Source: Micrococcus cohnii
GTDB taxonomy: Bacteria; Actinomycetota; Actinomycetes; Actinomycetales; Micrococcaceae
Length of the DNA: 64,000 nt
Direction of reading: 5' to 3'
NCBI RefSeq assembly: GCF_014205175.1
Contig: NZ_JACHNA010000001.1
Coordinates: 248,001-312,000 of the forward strand
Positions within the stretch are counted from its first letter, which is position 1. Each line of letters starts with the position of its first letter. A program made the translations under genes and the position numbers. This document shows positions 52,684 to 61,435 of this stretch, piece after piece. Below the pieces are notes generated by a model. The model saw nothing but the letters and a program-made list of their open reading frames with translations. It did no database searches and was not told where the DNA came from.

Positions 52684-53798
52684 TGTTGTGGGTCATGAGG
52701 TTCTTGGCACGAGGGCCGGGCTGAGATGAGACGAGTGGGCCTCTCCCGCAGGATGGAAGTTCCTACACCACCCATCCGCGCAAAGAGACCCACTCATGAC
52801 TCACGCTAATGCACCCCTGACTCCCACCGGCCGTCTCAGGATGGTCCAACGCCACCTGAACGACGGCATCCCCCAAGCGCACGTGGCAGCCGAGTTCCGC
52901 GTCAGCCGCCCCACGGTGGCCACCTGGGTGGCCCGCTACCGCGCCGAGGGCGAGGCAGGACTGCAGGACCGCTCGAGCCGGCCCCACCACTGCCCCGCCC
53001 AGCTCGACACCGCGATCCTGGTCGAAATCGAGGCCCTGCGCCGGGACCAGAAGTGGTCCGCCCGACGCATCCATCACCACCTCGTCTCCGAAGGCCACCA
53101 GCTGTGCCTGCGCACCGTGGGGAGGTGGATGCACCGGCTGGGCATCTCCCGGTTGCGAGACCTCGCGCCCACGGGTGAGGGCCTGCGCCAACGACCACGG
53201 AAGATCACCGCCCGCGGCCCGGGGCACATGGTGCACATGGACGTGAAGAAGATCGGGCGCATCCCCGAAGGGGGAGGCTGGCGTGCTCACGGCCGGGACT
53301 CCGAGAACGCGCGAGCGGCCAAACGCGGGCCTGGCCGACGGGTCGGGTACACGTACCTGCACTCGGCGATCGACGGGTACACCCGCCTGGCGTACACCGA
53401 GGCGTTGGAGGACGAGAAGGCGGTGACCACGATCGGGTTCTTCTGCCGGGCGAGGGCGTTCTTCGCCGCCCACGGCATCACCGTGGACCGGGTGGTCACG
53501 GACAACGGGAACAACTACCGGGCCGTGGACTTCACCCGGAAGGTGGTCTCGCTCGGGGGCCGGCACCACCGGATCCGCCCCTACACCCCGCGTCACAACG
53601 GGAAGGTCGAGCGGTACAACCGGCTGATGGTGGACGAGGTCCTCTACGCCCGCCCGTACTCCTCAGAGACGGCCCGGCGTGAGGCCCTGCAGGTGTGGGT
53701 GAACCACTACAACTACCATCGGCCTCATACCTCCTGCGGGAACATCCCGCCGGCCTCACTGGCCCCGGCGCGAGTCAACAACGTCAGGCCCTCCTACA
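52684..53798 (+). mobile_element. IS481-family element (1115 bp)
   Basis: Ends TGTTGTGGGTCATGAGGTTC at 52684 and the imperfect complement ending ...CTCCTACA at 53798 (about 16 of 25 bases match). Flanked by GCTAGC on the left and CCTAGA on the right, both NCTAGN, the target of IS481 itself, though not an identical duplicate. It truncates the resolvase on its right. Confidence 0.8.
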
Positions 53799-53803
53799 CC
53801 TAG
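52796..53803 (+). CDS. IS481-family transposase
   Basis: 335 residues. HTH (VAAEFRVSRPTVATWVARY, WSARRIHHHLV) and DDE residues in VHMDVKKIG, VTDNGNNYR and NGKVERYNRL. Stop TAG lies in the CCTAG sequence just outside the element's ACA end. Intact. Confidence 0.93.
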   Translation: MTHANAPLTPTGRLRMVQRHLNDGIPQAHVAAEFRVSRPTVATWVARYRAEGEAGLQDRSSRPHHCPAQLDTAILVEIEALRRDQKWSARRIHHHLVSEGHQLCLRTVGRWMHRLGISRLRDLAPTGEGLRQRPRKITARGPGHMVHMDVKKIGRIPEGGGWRAHGRDSENARAAKRGPGRRVGYTYLHSAIDGYTRLAYTEALEDEKAVTTIGFFCRARAFFAAHGITVDRVVTDNGNNYRAVDFTRKVVSLGGRHHRIRPYTPRHNGKVERYNRLMVDEVLYARPYSSETARREALQVWVNHYNYHRPHTSCGNIPPASLAPARVNNVRPSYT

Positions 53804-54165
53804 ACCGGCTGGGGTGGACCACCGTGGACACCCTGCGGACCCTGACGGACTTGGATGAGCGGGGAATCGGGGTCGAAGCGCTGGACCTTGACCTGGACAC
53901 CACCACGGCGGCGGGCCGACTGGTGGTGCGGGTCATGGCCTCGCTGGCGGAGTGGGAGCGGGACTTGCTGATTGAGCGCACTCGTGAGGGACTGGAGGCT
54001 GCGCGCCGACAGGGCCGGGTCGGTGGGCGGCCGCGCGCGCTGGACGAGAAGGACCAGGCGGCGATCAAGGCATCACTGGAGGCCGGGCTGTCCGTGGCGG
54101 ACGTGGCGCGGATGCATGGGGCGAGTACGCGGACGATCTCTCGGGTGAAGTCCGGCACCTACTGA
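53799..54165 (+). pseudogene. serine resolvase, module B, 5' end lost to IS481
   Basis: The frame starts at LDRLGWTTVDTLRTL at the IS junction and runs to the end of the HTH (VADVARMHGASTRTISRV). Compared with the module A resolvase at 2327, about the first 65 residues including the catalytic serine are missing. Identity with that protein is strong over the rest but not complete, so it is a diverged homologue, not a recent duplicate. Confidence 0.88.
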
Positions 54166-54270
54166 ACGGCGGCGGTGAATGTGTGTCGTCACGCGGGATG
54201 AGTGCGCGTGAGCGAAGTCATGGTGTCCGGCCCCGGAGGAGGGGCGTAGCCGAACACCAGGAGGCACACC

Positions 54271-54783
54271 GTGCAGCAGATTCAGCGAGGTAAGACCATC
54301 CAGGGGAACCTGGTCGAGGATCCGAAGCAGATTCAGACGCAGAACGGGCCGATGGTCGTGATGACCGTCGCGGAGCAGAATCAGCGGTTCGACCGTGAGT
54401 CCAGGCAGTACGTGGACATGGACCCCACCTACTACGACGTGGGCATCTCCCGCGAGAAGCTGGGGCAGAACGTGATGGCCTCTGTGGGCAAGGGAGACAG
54501 GGTGTCGGTGACCGGCAACTACGCGGTCGAGCCCTACGTGTCCAGGGCGGGGGAGCCGGGGCTGAACCACCGCATCTGGGCGGAGGACGTGGGCGCGTCG
54601 ATGCAGTTCAACGAGGTCCAGGTGGCCCCGCGCCCGGAGCGAGGCGCGGACCGTGAGGCCGCGGCCTGGGGTGTGGAGGGGCAGGAGGCGAACGCCTCGG
54701 GGCTGTCCCCGCAGGAGCAGGCCGGTGTGGACGCGCTTCAGCAGGACCCGCAGGGTCCGGAGCTGGCCGGTCCGTCCCGGTGA
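54271..54783 (+). CDS. ssb: single-stranded DNA-binding protein, module B
   Basis: 170 residues from GTG 54271 (CAGGAGG upstream). OB-fold strands QRGKTIQGNLVED, PMVVMTVAEQNQ, PTYYDVGISREKLGQNV, GDRVSVTGNYAVEPYV, then a Gln/Gly/Pro tail ending AGPSR. This is the intact counterpart of the split ssb at 2992 and the only working plasmid ssb in the window. It would coat single-stranded DNA during replication or conjugative entry. Confidence 0.85.
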   Translation: MQQIQRGKTIQGNLVEDPKQIQTQNGPMVVMTVAEQNQRFDRESRQYVDMDPTYYDVGISREKLGQNVMASVGKGDRVSVTGNYAVEPYVSRAGEPGLNHRIWAEDVGASMQFNEVQVAPRPERGADREAAAWGVEGQEANASGLSPQEQAGVDALQQDPQGPELAGPSR

Positions 54784-54827
54784 ATCTGAGCATCTGACCG
54801 TTTCATTCACGGCGCCGTTCGGGAGGC

Positions 54828-54858
54828 TTGACTTCCCGGCGGCGCTGTGGAGTTATGT
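54828..54858 (+). promoter_or_regulatory. conserved promoter-like element of the DarB-like gene, module B
   Basis: TTGACT (54828) and CTGTGGAGTTATGT (54845-54858); the latter is identical to 5184-5197 in module A. Confidence 0.5.
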
Positions 54859-54879
54859 AAACCACGCCGAGGAGGCGTC

Positions 54880-56893
54880 ATGGCAGCCAAGAGGAACACC
54901 GGACCCATCTCAGGACAGCTTGATCTGTTCGAGTTCGTGGATGGGACTGCCGTCGTCAACGAAGGAGCGCGACCCGATGGTGAACAGGAACGACGTGGAT
55001 CAGCTGACGTTGCGGGAGCTGGGCCGCGAGATGACCGAGGCACAGCTGCGCGGGACCTCCGTGCAGGTGGAGGCGGAACGGCAGTGGGAGGCCGATCCGA
55101 CGGTGTGGCAGGAGCTACAGGAGCAGACGCCGTACGGGGACCCGTCCCCGGATCGGATGGGTCCGTACGCGGCCTCGGAGTATCTGGCGGAGTTCCCGAC
55201 GGTGGCCGAGGCGATGCTGGCGACGCGGCCGTTTCAGGGAGCGACGGAGCTGTTCGGGCGGTACCTGCGGGCGATCGTGCTGACACGGCAGGCGCAGATG
55301 CACCCGAGTCGGGTGGTTCCGGTGGACAGCCAGGACTTCCGGGAGATGCCGGCGCGAGCGCAGGTGGAGCAGGGAGTGAAGCTGGAGGCGTTGGCGCAGG
55401 AGGTGTTCGACTGGATGCGTCAGCAGGGCATGGACCCGATGCCGGGGCACGAGGTGATGCCGCCTCTGATGACCGAAGCCGTGAAGGACGGGATGCTGGC
55501 CCAGGAGCGCTGACCGGCGAGCAGGCCCAGGCCGAGGAGCCTGGGCCTGCAGTCGTGCCCGGCAACTCGTGGAGGGGCGGGACGAACCGGCCATCGGGGA
55601 AGAAGGAGCGGTTCGCCGCGAACCTGGCCGCACTGGAGGTCCTTCAGGAGCTGGAAGAGCAGCGGCGGGCTGCCACCGAGGATGAGCAGCGCGTCCTGTC
55701 CGGATGGTCGGCCTGGGGTGCGTTGCCGGAGCTGTTCGATGAGACCGCGACCCGCACGATCAGCTCGTCGGACCGCCAGCGTGTGCGTGAGCTGCTGGGG
55801 CCGACCGGGTGGGCACAGGCGCGCACGACGACCCTAAACGCCCACTACACCGATCCTGCGGTGGCCCAGGCCATGTGGGACGCCCTGGAGTCCGCTGGCT
55901 TCGAGGGCGGCCCGGTGCTTGAACCTGGATGCGGGTCCGGCGAGTTCATCGGGCTGGCACCGGAGTCTGCCCAGATGGTCGGTGTCGAGCTGGACCCGAC
56001 CACCGCGCGGATCGCCGCTCACCTGCACCCGGATCAGCAGATTCACTCGGCAGGATTCGAGAAGACGGCTTTCCAGGACGATGCCTTCCACGCCACGGTC
56101 GGCAACGTGCCCTTCGGTAACTTCCGCGTCCAGGACGCCACCCACAACGGGATGGGCCACTCGATCCACAATCACTTCATTCTCAAGTCCCTCCGCCTGA
56201 CCGCCCCGGGCGGGTACGTGGCCGTGATGACCTCGGCGCACACGATGGATTCCAAGCGCACCACGGCCCGGCGGGAGATGGCCCGCTACGGCGACCTGGT
56301 GGGCGGGGTGCGTCTGCCTGCCGGTGCGATGGCGGCATCAGCCGGCACCGAGGTAGGCACGGACGTGCTGGTGTTCCGGCGGCGGATGCCCGGTGAGAAG
56401 CCCGACGCCGACGCGATCAGCGCGTGGGTCGAGCCGGGCCAGACCACGGTGACCGACCGGGACGGCAACCAGCACGAGCTGACCTACTCGCGGTGGTTCG
56501 GTGAGCACGAGGCGGCGGTGCTCGGGACCGTGGAGTACGACTCCGGGCCGTTCGGCCCGGTCTACACCGTCACCGGAGACAGCGGGGTAGAGCTGGGCGA
56601 GCAGGTGCGAGAGCGTCTGGTGGCCCAGTTGGCGGAGTCGGCCGAGCGGGGTCTGGGCTACGGGCCAGTCCCGGCGAAGGGTGCGGAGCTGGACCTGGAG
56701 CCGGGTCTGCGTTTCGCGCCCGAGCCGGAAGCGGCCATCGGTCATGTGCGTTTCAACGCGTCAGAACAGCGTTTCGAGCGGTATGTGGCGGGCATGCAGT
56801 GGGTCAAGACGGCACGGGTCGCCAAGAAGGACATTGCTGAGGTACGAGCCCTGCTGGACCTGCGTGACTCCGCCGCTGAGGTGGTGGCCAGTC
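54880..56893 (+). pseudogene. DarB-like methylase/helicase, module B, truncated by IS256 copy 4
   Basis: Starts at ATG 54880 (GAGGAGG upstream) as AAKRNTGPISGQLDLFEF and keeps the module A layout: Gly/Asp-rich segment overlapping the nested gene, EPGP...RPSG, RFAANLAALEVL, methyltransferase-like EPGCGSGEF and GNVPFGNF. The frame reaches the IS at 56893, about residue 671, so the whole helicase part seen in module A is missing. Highly similar to but distinct from the module A gene. Any product is an isolated methylase-like domain. Confidence 0.88.
54977..55513 (+). CDS. nested gene overlapping the DarB-like gene, module B
   Basis: 178 residues from ATG 54977 with a strong RBS (GAAGGAG, 54961-54967), entirely within the larger frame. 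Aligns with the nested protein at 5318 across its length: AERQWEADPTVWQEL, DRMGPYAASEYLAEFPTVAEA, LFGRYLRAIVLTRQAQ, VEQGVKLEALAQEVFDWMRQQGMDP. The function is unknown; likely a cytoplasmic partner of the DarB-like protein, since it is always found with it here. Confidence 0.78.
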   Translation: MVNRNDVDQLTLRELGREMTEAQLRGTSVQVEAERQWEADPTVWQELQEQTPYGDPSPDRMGPYAASEYLAEFPTVAEAMLATRPFQGATELFGRYLRAIVLTRQAQMHPSRVVPVDSQDFREMPARAQVEQGVKLEALAQEVFDWMRQQGMDPMPGHEVMPPLMTEAVKDGMLAQER

Positions 56894-58307
56894 AGTTGAG
56901 TCCCTGATAGTGGTGTAACCCTCCCCGGCCGCCAACACCGTCCCCAGCATGGACGCGGTCACCGTGGGAGCCTTCGAGTGAACCTTCCACAGCACTCTCG
57001 AAAGGGACATCACCACGATGACCGCTCCTCACATTGTCGACCCTGAACGCCTGCTACGCGAAGCGATCGGCGAAGCCTCGCCGGACTTGTTGCGCCACCT
57101 GCTGCAGACCGTGATCAACGCCCTGCTCAGCGCTGACGCAGACGCGGTCTGCGGCGCCGAGTACGGCACCGCTTCTGATACCCGCACCGCACAGCGCAAC
57201 GGGTACCGCCACCGGCCCCTCGACACCCGCGCCGGCACGATCGACGTGGCCATCCCGAAACTGCGCGCCGGCACGTACTTCCCAGAGTGGCTGCTCGAGC
57301 GACGCAAGCGGGCCGAGTCCGCGTTGATCACGGTCGTCGCCGACTGCTACCTCGCTGGGGTCTCCACCCGACGCATGGACAAGCTCGTGCGCCAGCTGGG
57401 CATCGACTCGCTCTCGAAGTCCCAGGTCAGCCGGATGGCCGCCGAGCTGGACGAGCACATCGACGCGTTCCGGCACCGCCCGCTGGGGGATGCCGGCCCG
57501 TTCGTGTTCCTCGCCGCGGACGCCCTGACCATGAAGGTTCGCGAGGGTGGTCGGGTGATCAACGCGGTGGCCATGGTCGCCACCGGCGTCAACGCTGACG
57601 GGCGACGTGAGGTACTCGGGCTGCGGGTGGCCACCACGGAGTCAGGCGCGGCGTGGAACGAGTTCTTCGCTGATCTGGTCGCCCGCGGCCTTCACGGGGT
57701 GAGACTGGTGACTTCGGACTCCCACCGTGGCCTGGTCGAAGCCATCGCGGCGAACCTGCCCGGGGCCGTGTGGCAGCGGTGCCGCACGCACTATGCCGCG
57801 AACCTGATGGCGGTGACCCCGAAGGCCATGTGGCCGGCGGTGAAGGCCATGCTCCACAGCGTCTACGACCAGCCTGACGGGCCCGCGGTGCACGCCCAGT
57901 TCGACCGGCTCTTGGACTACGTGGCCGAGCGGTTGCCCGCCGTGGCTGGGCACCTCGATGCTGCTCGGGAGGACATCCTCGCGTTCATCTCGTTCCCGAA
58001 GGACGTGTGGTCCCAGATCTGGTCGAACAACCCTGCCGAGCGCCTGAATCGGGAGATCCGGCGCCGCACGGACGCGGTGGGCATCTTCCCGAACCGGGAT
58101 GCCGTGGTGCGGCTCGTGGGGGCCGTGTTGGCTGAGCAGACGGATGAGTGGGCCGAGGGCCGCCGGTACCTCGGTCTCGAGCTGCTGGCCCGCTGCCGCG
58201 AGCCCCTCACGCAAGAACCGGGCACCGTGATGGGCACGGAGGTGATGCCGGCCCTGGCCTGATTCTCATGCCTCGAAGACGGTTACACCACTTCCAGGGA
58301 CTTGACC
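56894..58307 (+). mobile_element. IS256-family element, copy 4 (1414 bp)
   Basis: Ends identical to copy 3. Left flank is the DarB-like gene (GGCCAGTC), right flank an IS3 orfA fragment (GCGCCCTTT): no duplication and two unrelated broken genes, so this copy marks a rearrangement joint. Confidence 0.95.
57018..58262 (+). CDS. IS256-family transposase, copy 4
   Basis: 414 residues, identical in translation to copies 1 and 3, catalytic AADALT, TSDSHRG and NPAERLNRE present; intact. Confidence 0.95.
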   Translation: MTAPHIVDPERLLREAIGEASPDLLRHLLQTVINALLSADADAVCGAEYGTASDTRTAQRNGYRHRPLDTRAGTIDVAIPKLRAGTYFPEWLLERRKRAESALITVVADCYLAGVSTRRMDKLVRQLGIDSLSKSQVSRMAAELDEHIDAFRHRPLGDAGPFVFLAADALTMKVREGGRVINAVAMVATGVNADGRREVLGLRVATTESGAAWNEFFADLVARGLHGVRLVTSDSHRGLVEAIAANLPGAVWQRCRTHYAANLMAVTPKAMWPAVKAMLHSVYDQPDGPAVHAQFDRLLDYVAERLPAVAGHLDAAREDILAFISFPKDVWSQIWSNNPAERLNREIRRRTDAVGIFPNRDAVVRLVGAVLAEQTDEWAEGRRYLGLELLARCREPLTQEPGTVMGTEVMPALA

Positions 58308-58598
58308 GCGCCCTTTTGGGTCCACTCCTCCCTCCTCGTCGAGCCATGTCGCAGCGCGGCGGAGGATCGCGATCTCCTGCTCGAGCTGCCGGACGCGACC
58401 GCGAGCCGCGCGGAGTTCGGCAGACTCGCGACTGCTGAGTCCAGACCGGCGGCCGTGGTCGATGTCGTCCTGTCGGAGCCAGGTGTGGAGGGTGACCTCG
58501 TGGATACCGAGGGCCTGCGCGGTCTGCTTGACCTGTCGGCCTTCGCGGACCAGAGCGATGGCCCGGGCACGGAACTCTGGAGGGTACGGGCGGGGCAT
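58308..58598 (-). pseudogene. IS3-family orfA fragment
   Basis: From ATG 58598 the minus strand encodes PRPYPPEFRARAIALVREGRQVKQTAQALGIHEVTLHTWLRQDD and a zipper-like helix (VRQLEQEIAILRRAATWL), then runs into the IS256 end. orfB is missing. It is a different IS3 element from that at 58711. Confidence 0.85.
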
Positions 58599-58710
58599 GG
58601 GATGAGCCTTCCATGAAGACCATCGGCTAGCGACGTCAACTGGAAACCGACCCATAGGTCAGGTCATCTGATCTGGCTTGCCCGCAGGGCGGCCTGGAAG
58701 GATGTGCACC

Positions 58711-59019
58711 ATGCCCGCTCCCTACCCCCAGGAGTTCCGCGAAGACGTCGTGCGCGTGGCCCGGTCCCGTGAGGACGGCATCACCATCGCGCAGATCGCG
58801 AAGGACTTCGGCGTCCACGAAATGACGCTCCATAAGTGGATTCGCCAAGCCGACATCGACGACGGCAACCGCCCCGGCAAGAGCCGGGAGGAATCGGCCG
58901 AGCTGCGTGAGGCGCGTAAACAGATCCGGCTGCTCCAGCAGGAGAACGAGGTCCTCCGCCGCGCCGCCGCCTACCTCTCCCAGGCGAACCTGCCGGGAAA
59001 AGGTTCTACCCGCTCGTGA
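58711..59019 (+). CDS. IS3-family OrfA of the split element
   Basis: 102 residues from ATG 58711 (GGAAGGA upstream). HTH IAKDFGVHEMTLHKWIRQAD and coiled coil IRLLQQENEVLRRAAAYL. The end contains GGGAAAAGG, where a -1 slip would join it to orfB (KRFYPLVSEL). GTGA overlap with the orfB start. Close relative of the intact element at 23378. Confidence 0.88.
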   Translation: MPAPYPQEFREDVVRVARSREDGITIAQIAKDFGVHEMTLHKWIRQADIDDGNRPGKSREESAELREARKQIRLLQQENEVLRRAAAYLSQANLPGKGSTRS

Positions 59020-59588
59020 GCGAGCTCGCCGCCGACGGCATCCCCGTCGCGGTGTCCCTGCGGGTCCTCAAGCTCTCCCGTCAGCCCTACTACCGCTGGC
59101 GGAAACAGCAGGTCACCCAGGCCGAGCTGATCGAGGCATACCGCGCCAACGCGCTGCTGGACGCCCACGTCGACGACCCCGAGTACGGGTACCGGTTCCT
59201 GGTCGGCGAAGCCGCAGAGGCCGGCGAGGTGATGTGTAAGCGCACGGCATGGAGGATCTGCCGGGACAACCAGTGGTGGTCCGTGTTCGGGAAGAAGCGC
59301 GGCAAGAACGGGAATTGTCCCGGGCCACCAGTCCACGATGATCTCGTGAAGCGGGACTTCTCCGCCGATGAGGTCAACGAATTATGGCTGACCGACATCA
59401 CGGAGCATTGGACCGACGAGGGCAAGCTCTACCTCTGCGCCATCAAGGACGTGTTCTCAGGCCGGATCGTCGGCTACTCGATCAGCGACCGAATGAAGGC
59501 GCGACTGGCGGTGAACGCCCTGGACAACGCCACTTCCCGCCGCGGTGACGTCGCTGGCTGCATCGTGCATTCGGACCGAGGATCGCAG

Positions 59589-59660
59589 GGTGGATTCAAC
59601 TGGTGGACGCAACACCTCAGGTCGAGGAGGGTGTTGATGGGACGATCAGTTGAATCCACC
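59589..59660. mobile_element. 72-bp MITE-like element, left copy
   Basis: Perfect 14-bp inverted ends GGTGGATTCAACTG / CAGTTGAATCCACC around 44 bases. It interrupts the transposase fragment exactly between HSDRGSQ-type and YVSLAYS sequence. No coding capacity. Its ends resemble IS30-family termini (inference). Confidence 0.7.
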
Positions 59661-59989
59661 CAATACGTCAGCCTGGCGTACTCAGACGCGCTCATCACAG
59701 CCGGGGTGAGCGCCTCGGTGGGAACCGTGGGCGACTCCTACGACAACGCCCTGGCCGAGACCGTGAACGGCCTCTACAAGGCCGAGCTCATCCACTCCAA
59801 ACGGCTCTGGGAGTCGACCGAGGCTGTGGAACTGGCCACGATGGGGTGGGTGCACTGGTGGAATACCGCCCGCCTCCACGAGGCCCTCGGCTACCGCACC
59901 CCCGCCGAGGTCGAAGCTGCGTACACTCCCTCCCGAGACGTAGCGCCCGTTGCGTCCTGACCTCGGAACGAAACCCAGGGCGCTTCAGT
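59589..59989. repeat. left 401-bp inverted arm of the composite unit
   Basis: Consists of a 72-bp short element, then 300 bp encoding the C-terminus of another IS3 transposase (YVSLAYSDALITAGVSASVG, DNALAETVNGLYKAELI, WWNTARLHEALGYRTP), then the IS end GGGCGCTTCA. Same sequence, opposite orientation, at 61951-62351. The catalytic glutamate is present but the D residues upstream are not, so it is not a functional transposase. Confidence 0.9.
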
Positions 59990-60012
59990 CTGCCGTGGTG
60001 CTAATTGGCCAT

Positions 60013-60031
60013 ACTACCCCGTAGGGGTAGT
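60013..60031. promoter_or_regulatory. CsoR-type copper operator-like palindrome
   Basis: ACTACCCC, GTA, GGGGTAGT: a perfect 8+3+8 repeat of the TACCCC...GGGGTA form bound by CsoR-family copper repressors. It is 62 bp past the 3' end of the CDF gene and has no csoR, copZ or copA beside it, so it is probably left from a lost copper operon. Confidence 0.5.
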
Positions 60032-60092
60032 GCCTACCTGCGTGACGCGGAAGCCCCCCCCCCCGGAACGAGCCCGGGAGGGGGCACTGCGT

Positions 60093-61034
60093 TCAGTCGT
60101 GCTTGCTGATTTCCGGTTCATGTTCGGCAATGTGCTCGGTCTCGATCTGGAAGGTCGAGTGATGGATGGGGACCTCGAAGTGCCCTGCGACGCAATCTTT
60201 GATCTCGCGGAGCGTCTGCGCGGCATGACCGTCGGTGAAACACTCGTCCTCGACGACGACGTGGGCGGTCAGGATCGGCAGGCCGGTCGCCACAGTGGAG
60301 GCGTGCAGGTCATGGACATCTTTGACATGGTCAAGTTCGAGGATGTGCGAACGCACCTTGTCGAGGTCGAGGCCCTTGGGAGTGAACTCCATAAGGACGC
60401 CAGTGGTCTCGCGCATGAGCTTGAACGCGCGAGGCACGATCAATGCGGCGATAAGCAGTCCGGCGATGGCATCGGCCTGCATGAACCCGGTCGTGGCGAT
60501 GACGATCGCCGCGATGATCACTCCGAGCGACCCGAGGGCATCATTGAGAACTTCGAGGAACGCGGCACGCATGTTGAAGTTCGAGCCGCGGCTGGAGGCG
60601 AGGATGGTGATGGCGATGATGTTCGCGACCAGGCCGATGATGCCGAATATCAGCAGTTCGCTTGCGGGCACCTCCGGCGGCTCGAACAGTCGCCGGATGC
60701 CTTCGATGGCGGCGTAGGTGCCCACCGCCAGCAGCAGTGCCGACTGTCCGAGGGCTGCGATCACTTCGATACGCCGGAACCCCCAGGTGCGCTTGGAGTT
60801 GGCGGGCTTGAGCATCAGCGTCGCGGCGATCAGTGCGACCAGCAGCCCGGAGGCATCGGTAATGGCATGGGCGGTGTCGGTCAGCAGTGCGAGGCTGCCG
60901 GTGATGATCGAGCCGATGGCCTGGGCGACGACGATCGTCGCGGTGATCGAGAATGCGATCCAGAGTTTCTTGCGGAAATCTCCGGGGTGACCGGTCTCGC
61001 TGGCGGCGGGGCCGTGATTGTGTCCTGCGCCCAT
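60093..61034 (-). CDS. cation diffusion facilitator in the composite unit
   Basis: 313 residues from ATG 61034 (GAGHNHGPAAS start). Six spans with HAITDASG and FLEVLNDALG metal-site motifs, cytoplasmic domain VKDVHDLHASTVATG and VVVEDECFTDGH, His-containing tail. About the same architecture as the CDF at 39499 but clearly diverged in sequence and base composition. Exports Zn/Co/Cd-type ions. It starts 2 bp after the ArsR stop, so the two form a regulated operon. Confidence 0.93.
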   Translation of the reverse strand: MGAGHNHGPAASETGHPGDFRKKLWIAFSITATIVVAQAIGSIITGSLALLTDTAHAITDASGLLVALIAATLMLKPANSKRTWGFRRIEVIAALGQSALLLAVGTYAAIEGIRRLFEPPEVPASELLIFGIIGLVANIIAITILASSRGSNFNMRAAFLEVLNDALGSLGVIIAAIVIATTGFMQADAIAGLLIAALIVPRAFKLMRETTGVLMEFTPKGLDLDKVRSHILELDHVKDVHDLHASTVATGLPILTAHVVVEDECFTDGHAAQTLREIKDCVAGHFEVPIHHSTFQIETEHIAEHEPEISKHD

Positions 61035-61036
61035 GT

Positions 61037-61426
61037 CTACTTCTGGTCCGTATCTGTCGCGTGGTGGGTATGTGGGAGTCGCAGGTGCGTGCAGAGCAGG
61101 GCCTGCGTGCCGGTGGCATCGAGGAGGCGTTCGGCAGCGGCGATGAGGGTACGCAGGAGCTCGGACTGTGCCAGCGAGTACCAGGTGGAGCGCCCTTCCG
61201 GGCGCATCGTCGCCAGGCCGCACTCGACGAGGAAGCCGACATGCTTGCTCACCGTGGACTGGGCCAGGCCCATGTGCTCGACCATGTCCCGGACCCGGTG
61301 CTCCCCGGAGGCGAGGTGCTGCACGATCGCTAACCTCGTCGGCTCCGCAAATGCCTGGAACAGGTGGGCGTACGCTACTGTCGCCACTTCGTCGAGGGCT
61401 GCCCCCTCCTCTTGAATCATCGTCAT
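61037..61426 (-). CDS. ArsR/SmtB-family repressor in the composite unit
   Basis: 129 residues from ATG 61426. FQAFAEPTRLAIVQHLASGEHRVRDMVEHMGLAQSTVSKHVGFLVECGLA winged helix. The C-terminus CTHLRLPHTHHATD is His-rich, suiting a Zn/Co alpha-5 site. A 20-bp perfect palindrome overlaps its promoter. Start chosen for TATGAT six bases upstream (leaderless) and match to the first ArsR start (TMI-). Confidence 0.9.
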   Translation of the reverse strand: MTMIQEEGAALDEVATVAYAHLFQAFAEPTRLAIVQHLASGEHRVRDMVEHMGLAQSTVSKHVGFLVECGLATMRPEGRSTWYSLAQSELLRTLIAAAERLLDATGTQALLCTHLRLPHTHHATDTDQK

Positions 61427-61435
61427 AGGGCCATC

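Noticed and set aside
59016-59960. A single 314-residue IS3 transposase
   Set aside because: It is a chimera: one OrfB up to HSDRGSQ, the 72-bp element, then the C-terminus of a different transposase; the true OrfB continuation is at 62355.
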